Shown here: positions 24,173 through 34,404 of the stretch, one piece after another | Layout of the letters: the number at the start of each line of letters is the position of its first letter | How positions within the stretch are numbered: the stretch's first letter is position 1 | Assembly (NCBI GenBank): GCA_022497155.1 | Contig: MU385749.1 | Location: 62,001 to 126,000 of the forward strand | Origin: Whalleya microplaca | Taxonomy: Eukaryota > Ascomycota > Sordariomycetes > Xylariales > Xylariaceae | Reading direction: 5' to 3' | Length of the DNA stretch: 64,000 nt | Notes under the pieces: model-generated | The model's database searches: none | Seen by the model: only the letters and a program-made list of their open reading frames with translations | Told to the model about the DNA's origin: nothing | Made by a program: the position numbers and the translations under genes

Positions 24173-24716
24173 TTAGTTACTCTTCTTCTTCAGGATCGCC
24201 TCCTCCTCCGCCCTGAGCTCAGCGTCGATCTTCGCACCCTTCGACGGTTCGTTACCGTGTAACTTGGCCTATATATAATTTAGTACGACTAGGGTATCCA
24301 CCCTTCGACATCTCCAAACAGCAGTGGTTTCCTTTATAAAGGAGAAGGCAACTTACGGGAAGGGTGGGGTCCTTCTTTGAGGCGCCGGTCTCCGGGTCAT
24401 CAGCTTCGTCACGCTTCAATTTTCGCTAAGACCAGTCAGTCCTATTACAATCGGTGGTATGTTTGTAGCAGTGAACCATACCTCCTCGTTACCTAGACGG
24501 TTGGCGATGGATCTCTGGTCCTCTGGAATTCATGTTAGATCATGCAATTGAAACTCTGATATCTCGCAATGAAGACATACTGGAGTCATTGGGGTTATGA
24601 GAATTCTGGACGCCTTCCTCATATCGTGGGCGACCCTCAATCTCTGAGTTCTTCACATTCTTCTGGTCACCGTCCTCGTAGACGGAGCTGTTACCGACGT
24701 TCGAGTAGCCAGACAT
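24173..24716 (-). CDS. Small hydrophilic conserved fungal protein
   Basis: Four exons on the minus strand (24716-24581, 24522-24482, 24425-24357, 24268-24173) give 113 residues. The protein starts MSGYSNVGNSSVYEDGDQKN, contains SIANRLGNEE and KLHGNEPSKGAKID, and ends in EEEAILKKKSN. It is very rich in Gly, Asn, Asp, Glu and Lys, with no hydrophobic core, signal peptide or membrane segment. I recognise it as a small protein type common in filamentous ascomycetes, of unknown function; its composition recalls stress-related disordered proteins, which is inference only. Introns of 58, 56 and 88 bp have normal GT...AG ends and keep the frame. Confidence 0.75.
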
Positions 24717-25744
24717 TTTCGTGTATGTGAATGTGTATGAGGTGTTATGTGGTGGTTGAATATGAAAAGGGTATTGGTGTTGGCACGAGATCTAGATGGA
24801 AATGTCGAAGAAGGATTGGGAGAAATGATAGATCTCAAATATGATTTTATTGTAGAAAGCTGACTTTCATCCTACCTACGTACTACACATACGTCATAAG
24901 CCTATCTCTATCTGCTCCATCAAACTCATTACATGTACAAACACAGTGTTTGCGGCGAAAGACCAAATCTGTGTACGTCATAGATAATCCATCTTAATGA
25001 GGCTGCACGGGCTGACGTGCTTTGGGGACGGTGACCCCTGGAAAAATGGGACCCCGGAGCTTTTGACCCGCTATTTTCTGACTTGCACATTTAGCTGCCG
25101 TTGTCAATTGCACGGCAGCCTCAGTGGCTTTGAATGCTAGAGAGTGACTCGGGACCGGTACCTCTTTAACATTGGTGAAGCGATGGTTATCATGTCTCAT
25201 ATATACGAAGGTAAATACACGTACAGACTGTAGGCGGGATTATCAGATGCCCAAGAAGAGTCGGCAAGTGCAAGATGCCATTAATCGACACCAAAGCATA
25301 TGTACTTAGGTATTCCCCTGTCATCCCAACACCTTCAGAGATTATAGAGGTTAGCCAGTACAAATATATCTATGACCATGTACATACGAACATGCCGCAA
25401 CCCTATCTACGTAACTAGAATACTTCGAATGCAAGAGAAAGCGTGGGTACAGAATACTTTTCGAGACTTATTAATTACATGTATGAAAACATCAATTGTG
25501 AGATGGCAGACATGATCGGCTCTAGCGCATTCCGTAAAGCGGATTATTACTGAAACGAAAGTGTGAAGATGCGGCGAAAAGCGGAGCCACACTGGCTGGC
25601 GAGTTTGCCGGAACCGTCGGGCCGCCACCAGCTGACGTACCGCTTGCCGAATTCCAATGGATTGAGCAACAACCCTGAAAATTTCCAGCTTCAAACACAT
25701 CGTGACGACGCAGATCTCGACAATCAAGTACCACTACCGCCAAG
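24717..25744. other. Intergenic, divergent promoters
   Basis: About 1 kb between the small protein gene (minus) and the mitochondrial ribosomal gene (plus). Open frames here run antisense to or overlap the uS14m leader and show no recognisable family. No RNA gene is seen. Confidence 0.5.
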
Positions 25745-26230
25745 ATGTCGATGTTCCGGGCGAAGAAGATGGACATCGGCTCTTTCATCAATATTAAGGT
25801 GATACGGGACCACACCAAGAGAAAGACCTTCGCTCAATTCGAGCCCGAAAGGTGCGCATATTCCTGAGGACACCACACCACACATCTATCTACATTCATT
25901 AGGATCTAACATCGGAAACCGCGCAATAGGCAGGCTCTCCGTTATATCATCCGAAATACCACTCTCCCCCAGCGGACGCGAGCCGAGGCCCAGCTCCAGC
26001 TGACGCAGATGCACTGCTACACCCGACCGACGCAGATCCGAGGACGGTGTCTGCTGGGCGGCAAGGCGAGAGGTATACTGCGCGACTTCAAGATGTCCAG
26101 AGTGAGATCTCCCGATCTAGTTATACTACGTATAGGATGTGCAAGCATGTGCTGACTCTTTGCCCAGTACAACTTCAGGATGCAGGCGATAGCGGGCAAT
26201 ATTCCCGGTGTGAAGAAGGCCAGTTGGTAG
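25745..26230 (+). CDS. MRP2: Mitochondrial small ribosomal subunit protein uS14m (MRP2)
   Basis: Three exons (25745-25851, 25930-26101, 26168-26230) give 113 residues, close to yeast Mrp2 (115). The N-terminus MSMFRAKKMDIG, then RDHTKRKTFAEF-like and ERQALRYIIRN across the first intron, and the C-terminal block CYTRPTQIRGRC, GKARGILRDFKMSR, YNFR and PGVKKASW are the bacterial/mitochondrial S14 signature. As in other mitochondrial S14 proteins there is no zinc-finger Cys set. It belongs to the 37S subunit head in the mitochondrial matrix. Introns are 78 and 66 bp. This housekeeping gene marks the start of the conserved block. Confidence 0.93.
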
Positions 26231-26944
26231 ATGGACAAGTAGACAGCAATTGCTGTATGATATATGATTGCGCTCGGTCAACCCATGGTGCTTTCTGTGT
26301 ATATACGGGTGATGTATATCGTATTGTGCGAGAAGCTACGGAGTCTTTAAATAGTTCCTCTGTCACAGGTTCCAAGCCTAGCAATTAAGATGCATCATGT
26401 GTATCCAATACCAATTGTGCCAGAGTAGTATATAAGCCAGAGATTTCCTCAATTGCTAAAATTATAGCTTCTGCTTTTTCTGTGTAAATAGTCCTGTTGG
26501 ATCTGCAGGCTTCCTCGATATTCCTAAGTTGCAAACGGCACCGTTTGCCAATCCACATTGCCTTATAACTCAGATAGGTCATTCAAAATATTCTGAACAC
26601 TATGTGAATTGGTAGTCAATGGCTCTAATACCAAGGTCTACATTATTGCCCAGGTTGTTTAGAGCTCAACATTTTTGCCTTGCGAGCTGATACGCCTGAC
26701 TATCAGAGCATCCAGGGTGGTGGAAACAAACTTTCATACATCCTATGTATTTGCGTAGGCAATTACATGAACGGTCAAATACGCAACGTACCTAGAAAGC
26801 ATTACCGGACACCTTCACCTTCCAGTTCCTCATTTGGAAATCACAGTCCTGCGTACTTCAAACCTAAAGTACTCTTCTACACTTTCCATCTTGCAGACAA
26901 CTTCATTGAACTGAAACAACCGCTTCATCCACTCTCCAGACATC
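26231..26944. other. Intergenic
   Basis: About 700 bp between the uS14m gene and the Arb2-domain gene on the same strand. A 65-codon minus ORF at 26385-26582 has protein-like composition, but I cannot assign it and treat it as chance or a relic. Confidence 0.45.
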
Positions 26945-28528
26945 ATGTTCAGACGAAAGTGGTCAGGTCTGCCAGCAGACCCTATCTTTCCCACCGAACT
27001 GAAGGAACTCGGGTTCGTATTGACACACATTCTCACCTTTCTACATTTACGCCGAGGTGATTCGCATCTGCTAACTACCATCCCAGCTATTTCATCAACA
27101 AAGATGACGAGATCCGCTCCATCGAGGATGAAGATAACTACTTCAAGTTCTTCATCAACCGCAATAACCGATGGAACGACCGCCAGCGCTTCAGCATGAA
27201 CCGTGAGTGACAAGTGACAACCCTCCTACCCCCACATCTTCTCCTAACCCTTACATCCCGCCAACGAACAAAAGTCCTCCCTCACCAACTAACCACCAAG
27301 CGCAGAGGCCGTCCAGAAAGAGATCCATGAGCGCCTCGAAAACCTCGGCCTGAAGAAGGTGACCCTCCCGCTCAGCAACAAAGACCCGTCCAAACCCCAC
27401 GTCCCCATCTTCATCAGCAACGACATCGCGTCAAAGTCGCGCGTAGTCCTGATCGTGGGCGAATCAGCGCAGGACCTCGGCCTCCTCGCGCACCGCGTGG
27501 TCGGCGGCCCCGGAGGCGTGAACAAGGGCTCCCTCGTATCCATCGTGACGGAGCTGCAAAAGCAGCGGGCCTCGCCCAACGACGCCACATCCCCCGGCAT
27601 CATCATCGCGAACCCGGGCGAGCTGCTCTGGTGGCCGCGGGGCGCGCGCACGCTGAGCGACAGCGCGTGGCGCGCGGCCCCGATGCGCAGCGCCGTGCAC
27701 GACGGCCACGCCGTCGCGCGCGAGAACGAGGTCCCAGCGAACCGCACCCGCGCGGAGCACCTCCGCTACGTGCTCGACACCGTCGTGCCGACCTTTTTGG
27801 ACCCGAAGGCCCGCCTACAGGTTGTTGCCGTCGGCGATGGTGCGGATCTTGTTGAGAGGGCCCTTGATTGGGATCCTATGTGGAGCAAGTGGCAGAAGAG
27901 TCTCGATTGCCTCGCGCTTGTGGGCACTCTGCATCCGGTCTGGGAGCTGCAGTGTCAGGGCTTCAAGGAGTTCTTGCGAAAGGTGTGTTTTGTTCTCTTA
28001 TCTGCCCCTTCTTCTCCCCTCCTTACCTACAAAAATTCTTGATCAATGTCCCACCCTTAACACAAGCAACTGGATCTAACCCGCGCACCCCTAAAACAGA
28101 AAGCCCGCGCGTACGCGCTCTCCCCCGAGCCCCTGGGCCTGATCCTTTCGGGCCCGGACGGCAACCCGAAGACGTCGACGTTCACGCAGCTGGGGTGCCC
28201 CGTGGTCAGCAGCGGGGAATCGCAGCACATCGAGACGACGCTCATAGCCGCCAAAGACATCGTGCTCGGCTGGCTGCAGGAGGTGGCGCTCCTCGGGGCC
28301 GCCTACGAGAACCCGCAGTTCGAGGTCCTGTACGAGGACCCGCCGCGCGAGGACGAGGGCGATCTCGACTGGAGCAAGTGGACGGATGAAGGTAAGAAGC
28401 AGGCTTGGTATAATCCCAATGACAAGGACGATGACGATGGTGATGAGACTGAGAAGGGGGAGAAGAAGGCTGGGAAGCAGGGTATGGAGACGGTGAAGGA
28501 GGAGGTCGAGGGTGAGGATAAGGACTAA
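26945..28528 (+). CDS. Arb2-domain protein
   Basis: Four exons (26945-27012, 27087-27202, 27306-27982, 28100-28528) give 429 residues. The N-terminal segment MFRRKWSGLPADP, FPTELKELGYFIN, NYFKFFIN and RWNDRQRFSMN, followed by VPIFISNDIASKSRVV, GESAQDLGLLAHRVVGG and GIIIANPGELLWWPRG, is the fungal Arb2-domain family (alpha/beta-hydrolase-like fold; fission yeast Arb2 works with Argonaute chaperoning, and the domain is also attached to Clr3/Hda1 deacetylases). The C-terminus is acidic with a DKDDDDGDETEKGEKK-type low-complexity tail. Exon 3 is markedly GC-rich, like the neighbouring minus gene. Biochemical function in filamentous fungi is not settled, though a heterochromatin or RNAi link is plausible. 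Confidence 0.8.
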
Positions 28529-29068
28529 GCCTTGATCTTTCTTCTTTCTGTGGCGGCTTTCGTCTTGCCTCTGTTCTTATACCGAGGCAAGAAATGCACC
28601 AGGGGGGAGAGTAAATCATCTTATATGCGTCTCGTCTTCGGGACGCATCCCTAATGCATGATGGAAATCGATGGTCGAAGAAGTAACGCTTCTAAGCTCA
28701 TCAACCAAGCCATCGAGCACAGATACAGCATCGGAGAATCTGGACTGCCATGTTTTCAGGGGCAAATGATTAATTGCTAGTTCTCCGAGATAGGCAATAT
28801 CCGCGCACAAAATTGAGATACTGAATGGGAACCGAATGAATCAAATGACTGGGTATTTCTTCGTATTAGTACGTAGATTTGGTGACAATATCGCATCCCA
28901 AGCGTAGCAGTAGCATTACATGTACATACATGTGCGTACATGAGCGAGAGGAGGTCGTATGCAAAAGAGCCCATCCAAATTCCGGGGGCGATTCCATTCT
29001 TCACTATACACCGACTCATACGCCAACTTATACCTAGGAATGGGGCAAGCATCATCCGCAGGCGTTAC
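28529..29068. other. Convergent intergenic region
   Basis: About 540 bp between the 3' ends of the Arb2-domain gene and the mitochondrial membrane protein gene. AT content jumps relative to the flanking GC-rich exons. No gene seen. Confidence 0.5.
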
Positions 29069-30790
29069 TTATACCTGGAACAGCGTACTCAGCCCCATCT
29101 TGGGCGCCTCCAACTCCTCCAGAACCTCCTGCGCCCGCCTCGTCCTCTCCCTCACCACGTTCTCCTCCGCAGCCCACCGTCCCTCGTTCTCGTGCTTACT
29201 AGCGCCCTCGCCCCAGAAACCCAACCAACTGGCCTTAGCCGGCGCGGCGCCCCCCTGCCTCTCCCTCTCGGCCTCCTCGCGCGCGAGCCGCGCGACCATC
29301 TTCCCCCAGTTCTCGAGCCCGCTGCCCAGACACTCGCGGCACGTCTTCCGGGCCGCTGCCACGGCGGCGTCGCTGGTGGTGGAGGTGGAGGTGGGGCTGG
29401 TGCCGAGCTTGTGCAGCTGCTCCTCGGCTAGGTCGACGGCCTCGCGCGTCCACGCCAGCCCGTCTTCGCGGCCCTGCCGCGCGAATATGATCTCCCCGAT
29501 GTACAGGTCGAGCGCGGCCTCCTCGCAGAGCTCGCGCGCGTCGCGCGGTGGAGGCGCCGTGCCGTCGGGCGGCGGCGGCGGGTAGGGCGGCGAGAGCAGG
29601 GGCTTGATGACCCTGCCGAGGGCGTTGTCGAGGTACCAGGGGAGAATCACGCCGGAGTCGGCGTCGGAGTCGGAGGCGGACTGGGGTGGCGGGAGGGTCT
29701 TGCGCGCGCGCAGGATGGAGATGAAGATCGGGAGGGCCTGCGAGACCTCCCCGTTGCGCGCCTTGTGCGTCGCGAGCGCGGTCAGGGTCGCGAGGATGTT
29801 CGCGGAGGGCGGCTGCGTACTATCCTTGAGGACGTAGGATTGCGGGTCGTACGGCGGCGGGGCCGGCGATGCGCCGTCGGTTGCGAGCGAGAGCGCCCAT
29901 TCGTACATCTTGTCGGACGCCTCGGGGGCGCCCTTGAAGTCCAGCCACGAGGCGTACTCCAGCGCCGCGTCCAGCTTCTGCTTCGCGGTGAAGCCCTTCG
30001 TCGTCAGGATCCGCATGTAGAACGTGTCCGGCGGCTCGTAGGCGGGCTCGCAGTCCTCCTCGCGCGGCGCGCCCTGGGCGCCGTGGGGAATGGGCTTGGG
30101 GTTGGGATTCGACGGCCCGATTACCTGGTCCGCGGGGAACACCAGCTTCCGCGTCTTGTCGACCACGTGGGTGGAGAGGTGCTCGGCGGCCTTCGCCGCC
30201 AGCATCAAGATTTCGTAGTAGCCCCGCCTCCACGGCTCGCTCTTCGCCGTGGCGTCGTATCCGGGCTTGCCAATGCCATCAATCCACACGCCGCCGACGC
30301 CGCCGTCCAGCAGCTCCTGCTCCCGCAAGTCCGCGCCGTCGATTTTCGGATCCTCCAGCCTCTCGAGGACGTTTTTGGCGTAGTTGCCTACCTCGACCCA
30401 GTCGGTCTCAATAGCGTCGGTCCGGTCGGGCGCCCACCTGGCCAGGCGGAAGCGCCACCGGCTCACGAAGGTCCAGTCCCAGGGCGAGGGGTAGTGCCGC
30501 TCCAGCCACTCCTGCTGCACGGTCCAGTAGCCGAGGATGCCGAGGCCGAGGATGGCCCAGACGTTGATGGTGTACTTGATGCCAAGCACCATCTCGTACG
30601 CCAGCCATCTCTTCCGCTCCGTGGTCAGGTAGCGGAACTGGTGGTTCCGGGCCAATGGCACCGACAGGAAGGGGAGCTGCGGTCGCTTGCGGGAGGAGAC
30701 GTTCGTGTGTCTCGTGAACAGGCGGGTCGCATTGGGCAGTTTCGCGGTCCGCAGGACGAGGAGCCGTCGCAGCAGGGTACGGGGCGGCAT
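29069..30790 (-). CDS. Conserved fungal mitochondrial membrane protein, function unknown
   Basis: A single-exon ORF of 573 residues. The Arg-rich N-terminus (MPPRTLLRRLLVLR...RLFTRH) looks like a mitochondrial presequence. A hydrophobic segment (INVWAILGLGILGYWTV, about 75-91) is a likely transmembrane helix, followed by a HYPSP-W motif and a long soluble part with helical, TPR-like repeats (KLDAALEYASW, DKMYEWAL, ALPIFISIL, AALDLYIGEIIF, EAVDLAEEQL). This domain plan is found in a conserved fungal family often mislabelled MFS maltose permease; one membrane segment rules out a transporter of that kind. Codon use is very GC-rich. It probably sits in the inner membrane with the repeat domain on one side. 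Confidence 0.75.
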   Translation of the reverse strand: MPPRTLLRRLLVLRTAKLPNATRLFTRHTNVSSRKRPQLPFLSVPLARNHQFRYLTTERKRWLAYEMVLGIKYTINVWAILGLGILGYWTVQQEWLERHYPSPWDWTFVSRWRFRLARWAPDRTDAIETDWVEVGNYAKNVLERLEDPKIDGADLREQELLDGGVGGVWIDGIGKPGYDATAKSEPWRRGYYEILMLAAKAAEHLSTHVVDKTRKLVFPADQVIGPSNPNPKPIPHGAQGAPREEDCEPAYEPPDTFYMRILTTKGFTAKQKLDAALEYASWLDFKGAPEASDKMYEWALSLATDGASPAPPPYDPQSYVLKDSTQPPSANILATLTALATHKARNGEVSQALPIFISILRARKTLPPPQSASDSDADSGVILPWYLDNALGRVIKPLLSPPYPPPPPDGTAPPPRDARELCEEAALDLYIGEIIFARQGREDGLAWTREAVDLAEEQLHKLGTSPTSTSTTSDAAVAAARKTCRECLGSGLENWGKMVARLAREEAERERQGGAAPAKASWLGFWGEGASKHENEGRWAAEENVVRERTRRAQEVLEELEAPKMGLSTLFQV

Positions 30791-31350
30791 TTTGATGTGT
30801 TTGATTCGACTTGTCTTGCCTTACAGACTACTAGTCTCGAGGTCAGAAAGAGCCCTTCCCAGATCACATCACTGCGTAAAGCTCATCATATTTTGTTTGT
30901 TTCGTAAAGACCTTATGGCGATACTGAGATTCTAGCTGATCGTACATGTAGATGGTGGCATGAGAATAGTGACATCAATCCTCAATAACATCTCCCGATT
31001 ATTACAGACTCCTCATGGTCCGTGCGCCAGCTGAATAGCCCACCTTTTATTCTAAATGTTGATAATGATAGCCTTATCAGCTCCCCTCCGATAGCGGCCC
31101 ACACGGCTCACTATCACACGATGCCTCCTAGTCATCTATTCCTATCGTACCCACTGTTAGTACTAGTTTAGGTAGACCTGAACAACTACTACAACCTAAT
31201 AGGTACATTGCAATACATGAGGATATCCCACTATATTCTGACAGACGTCACACAAATATCCTCGAAATTTTCTTCCTCAGCTTACGGCACTTCCCCAATC
31301 ACAACTGCAATTGAATACGCACTTTTCGTCGTCAGGAGAGCATCATCACC
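30791..31350. promoter_or_regulatory. Divergent promoter region
   Basis: About 560 bp between the starts of the mitochondrial protein gene (minus) and the argininosuccinate synthase gene (plus). Both promoters must lie here. No clear TATA box or Gcn4/CpcA-type TGACTC site could be placed near the synthase start. Confidence 0.4.
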
Positions 31351-33744
31351 ATGTCTGAGAAACGGGTTTGCCTGTAAGCATGCTGTCTTCTGCTAATTAT
31401 GAATATGGCTAACTTTGATCACGGACAGTGCTTACTCTGGAGGTGCGCAATGTGTCATTATTGCGCCTGTCCTCCACTGTTAACAATTATACTCTGCAGG
31501 TCTTGATACCTCGACTATTCTCAAGTGGCTTATTCTTGAGGTTACTTAACTCTTCTATTCCTAATTTCTCGTTGTGCTAACTATCGTTTAGGGTTACACC
31601 GTCGTTGTATGTTCACCCCACCACGCCACCTCGTTGACTCATTTTAATCCGTGCAGTGCTTCCTTGCGGACGTTGGCCAGGAAGAGGACTTTGAGGCCGT
31701 CGAGAAGAAGGCCTTGGCCCTTGGTGCCGAGCGAATGGTTATTGATAACCTGCAGCAAGAGTTTGTCGACGAATTCGTCTTCCGCGCGATTCAATGTGCG
31801 ACCCCTGCCTTACTTGCCTCACTCCGGTCTATCTAACCACTAGCGCAGGCAATGCTATTTATGAAGATCGGTATCTTTTAGGCACTTCTCTAGCTCGCCC
31901 TTGCATAGCGAGAGCTCTCGTTCGCGCGGCAAGCAAATATAACTGCAACATTCTCAGCCATGGTTGCGTATGTATCCCCTTCCCCTTCCCCAATAACTAG
32001 GCCACAGGATAGTGGCGCTGCTCTCTTGTGGTAATAGGTTATTAGCCCGGTACGGGGCCACAAATAAAGGTCATCTGATTCTGAGAGACCTGATGAACGT
32101 CCTGGAAGAACCTGAAAGGAAAAGTTCTTACTAGTCATATTGTACTCAGGGGTCCAGGGGTTTTTGACGACCTTTACCGAATAACCTGCCACTAGGGGGT
32201 GGCGCTGTCATTCTGTGGTCTAACAATCAGTAGCGAGACCAAAAGCTGACCTACATCGAAGACGGGTAAGGGCAATGAGTAAGCTATCCCTACCTAGATG
32301 CAAGAGGCATTGGCTGCTCACACACACTACAGCCAAGTCCGGTTCGAGCTCGCGTGGAAGGCCTGCGATCCTTCCCTCAAGATTATCGCCCCGTGGAGGG
32401 AACCTAAGTTCTTCAACCGATTCCAGTTAGTACCCCTCGAAATCGAATCCTAGAATTTTCCGTTACTCGCCTAGCCCAAAGTAATTATTAACTATTTCTA
32501 GGGGACGCAAGGATCTCCTAGATTTTGCTAAGGAGAATAACATTCCAGTGTCATCTACTCCTAAGGCTCCGTGGTCTATGGACGGTACGTCAGAGCCAAT
32601 GACTTGCTATAGAATACTCTAACCCCCTGATAGACAACATTGTACACTGCTCGTATGAGTCAGGGATCCTAGAGCGCGTTGAGCAGGCCCCTCCTAAGGA
32701 GCTCTGGACGCGTACCGTCGGTATATAAACACAGTATTCACTTATAGACGAAAGTGGGTTAACAGACATATACAGACCCTCTCGACGCTCCCGATAAGCC
32801 AACCAACTTCTCCATCTCCTTCGAGAAGGGCATTCCCGTCAAGGTCGAGGTCAACGGTGAGACAATCACTGGCTCGCTGGCCATCTTCAAGAAGCTGAAT
32901 GACATCGGCCGGGATAACGGTTAGTCTCGACTGTCACTATGTGTGTGATAAGCACTGACCTAGCTAGGCGTTGGACGCATTGATATTGTGGAGTCGAGGT
33001 TCATAGGCAAGTTACCCCCTTTATCACGAGTAACTATACGCACGGATGCTAACAATTGCTATAGGACTCAAGTCGCGTGGCTGGTTGGTTTCTCCTTTCC
33101 TTCCCGACAGCAGGTTTCTCGTGCACAATCCTATCTCACTTTGCTTTTATGCCTCATGAACCCTAGCGCTACCAAACCCGCCTTGAGGTGATTAGAGCCG
33201 GGATTAACCAATTGACATAGCTACGACACTCCCGGGCTGACGATCGCCCGCCTTGCCCACATCGACCTTGAGGGCCTGGTCCTTGACTCCAAGGTCCGCA
33301 CACTACGCGACCGTAACGTCACTACTGAGTGGTCTCAGTGCTTGTACAACGGTAAGAGATAACTAATACACTTTTCTATTCACGATATTAACCCTCTATA
33401 GGCATGTACTTTAGCCCGGAGCGCGAGTTCCTTGAGAACTCTATTATTTTCTCCCAGAAGAACGTTAACGGAACGGTCAATATGATGGCCTATAAGGGCA
33501 ATGCCTATGTCCTAGGCCGGTTCAGCGAGACTAGTAACTTGTACTCGGAGGAGGAAGCTTCCATGGATTCGCTTGAAGGCTTTAGCCCAGAGGTTGAATT
33601 TCCCACTTTCTGTCAGCTTGCTTTCTCTGCTAATCCTTCACTGCACAGGCAACTTCTGGTTTCTTGACCATCCAGGCAATCCGGCTGATGAAGTACGGTG
33701 CGGCCAAGATCAAGGAGGGCGAGCCCCTGATTGGCAAGCAATAG
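31351..33744 (+). CDS. Argininosuccinate synthase with 15 introns
   Basis: Sixteen exons: 31351-31373, 31429-31442, 31500-31540, 31592-31606, 31657-31795, 31849-31967, 32262-32278, 32333-32425, 32502-32584, 32634-32720, 32776-32919, 32968-33006, 33065-33083, 33221-33351, 33402-33592, 33649-33744. They give 416 residues, the usual length (yeast Arg1 420). It joins citrulline and aspartate with ATP in arginine synthesis. The ATP-binding AYSGGLDTS spans introns 1-2; later come [65 protein letters not shown] and [18 protein letters not shown]. Every junction keeps frame and family residues, so the gene looks intact. Odd: the smallest exons are 14-17 bp, an intron density far above all neighbours; intron 12 (33007-33064) starts with GCAAGT, a GC-AG intron; intron 6 carries a MITE. 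It may be the arginine gene or a second copy; the sequence alone cannot tell. Confidence 0.9.
32000..32220. mobile_element. 221-bp MITE inside argininosuccinate synthase intron 6
   Basis: The segment begins GGCCACAGGATAGTGGCGCT and ends with the imperfect complement, so that the other strand begins GACCACAGAATGACAGCGCC; both arms then continue to a shared AGGTTATT. The imperfect terminal inverted repeats are about 44 bp. It is flanked by TA on both sides (31998-31999 and 32221-32222), the target duplication of Tc1/mariner-type elements. No coding capacity. Without it the 294-bp intron (31968-32261) would be about 71 bp, the normal size here. Confidence 0.75.
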
Positions 33745-34202
33745 GAGAACTCTACTGGTCGGCAAGGGAGCGTCAGCGCTACCTCAATTGCTTCTCGCGG
33801 CTGACACTGGTATGCTACGCAGCATCTGTCACTAGCTGCTATGTCAATCCGCCCTAAATAGTTTCTTACGGAGTAGAAAAAAATAAAATGTCTAGCGATA
33901 CCGCTTAAACCTCTGACCCCACGGGTTGAGCACTTCCTATAGATGTGCGTGAAAAGTTGTGCCTATTCTCGCTTGATACGAAGAACGTCTCTCTGACAAG
34001 GTATTTACGGTATCTATTCCTCAGTTTGCGAATTACACTAGCCGTAAAACACTCTTATGGCGGTAAGCGGTGGCGGAGACGAGGAATATCTACTGTTACC
34101 ACTGTACCAAGATAGCAGGGGAAGGTTTGATACGGTAGGCAGGTATTATTTTGATCTACGTACGTACCTAAAATATAGGGGGATGTTACACGAATTTCTT
34201 GA
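33745..34202. other. Intergenic with possible coding remnant
   Basis: A 60-codon ORF at 34057-34239 (MAVSGGGDEEYLLLPLYQDS..., FDTVGRYYFDL) looks protein-like and runs into the repeat that starts at 34203, where the frame changes. Otherwise nothing seen. Confidence 0.35.
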
Positions 34203-34321
34203 TAGTCCGTGGTTGCGTGGACTCCATGGGGCTATTTAGGCCTGAGGGGCTTCCCCTCTTACAAAAGACAAAACTTCTCCTCAGGGACCTCAGAGCCAAA
34301 ACCATTTATTATCAAGAAGAT
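34203..34321 (+). repeat. Dispersed repeat copy A with coding character
   Basis: Shares long blocks with 46981-47112, e.g. CACAAAAGACAAAACTTCTC in copy B against TACAAAAGACAAAACTTCTC here. Both copies can be read in a frame giving similar peptides (GLPLLQKTKLLLRDL here; ELPLSQKTKLLLGDL in copy B; both then KTIYYQ-D-type). Differences keep the reading frame in this part, so it is probably a fragment of a repeated gene or element protein. No match to a named family. Confidence 0.75.
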
Positions 34322-34404
34322 AATTTCAGGCCCTTTATAATTAGCCTTGTAACAGGGGAGGTAATAAATTTAATTACAGCCGTGCCCGAATACACCTAGC
34401 TTAG

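Noticed and set aside
25563..25802. 79-codon plus ORF overlapping the uS14m start
   Set aside because: Out of frame with the conserved S14 sequence and without any recognisable motif.
29765..30907. Long plus-strand ORF of 380 codons
   Set aside because: It lies antisense to the GC-rich mitochondrial protein gene, is Arg/Gly/Val-rich and shows no family; a GC-bias shadow.
31351..33744. Argininosuccinate synthase as a pseudogene
   Set aside because: At first the many stops suggested decay, but all 15 introns have usable splice sites and the joined exons keep every family motif and normal length.
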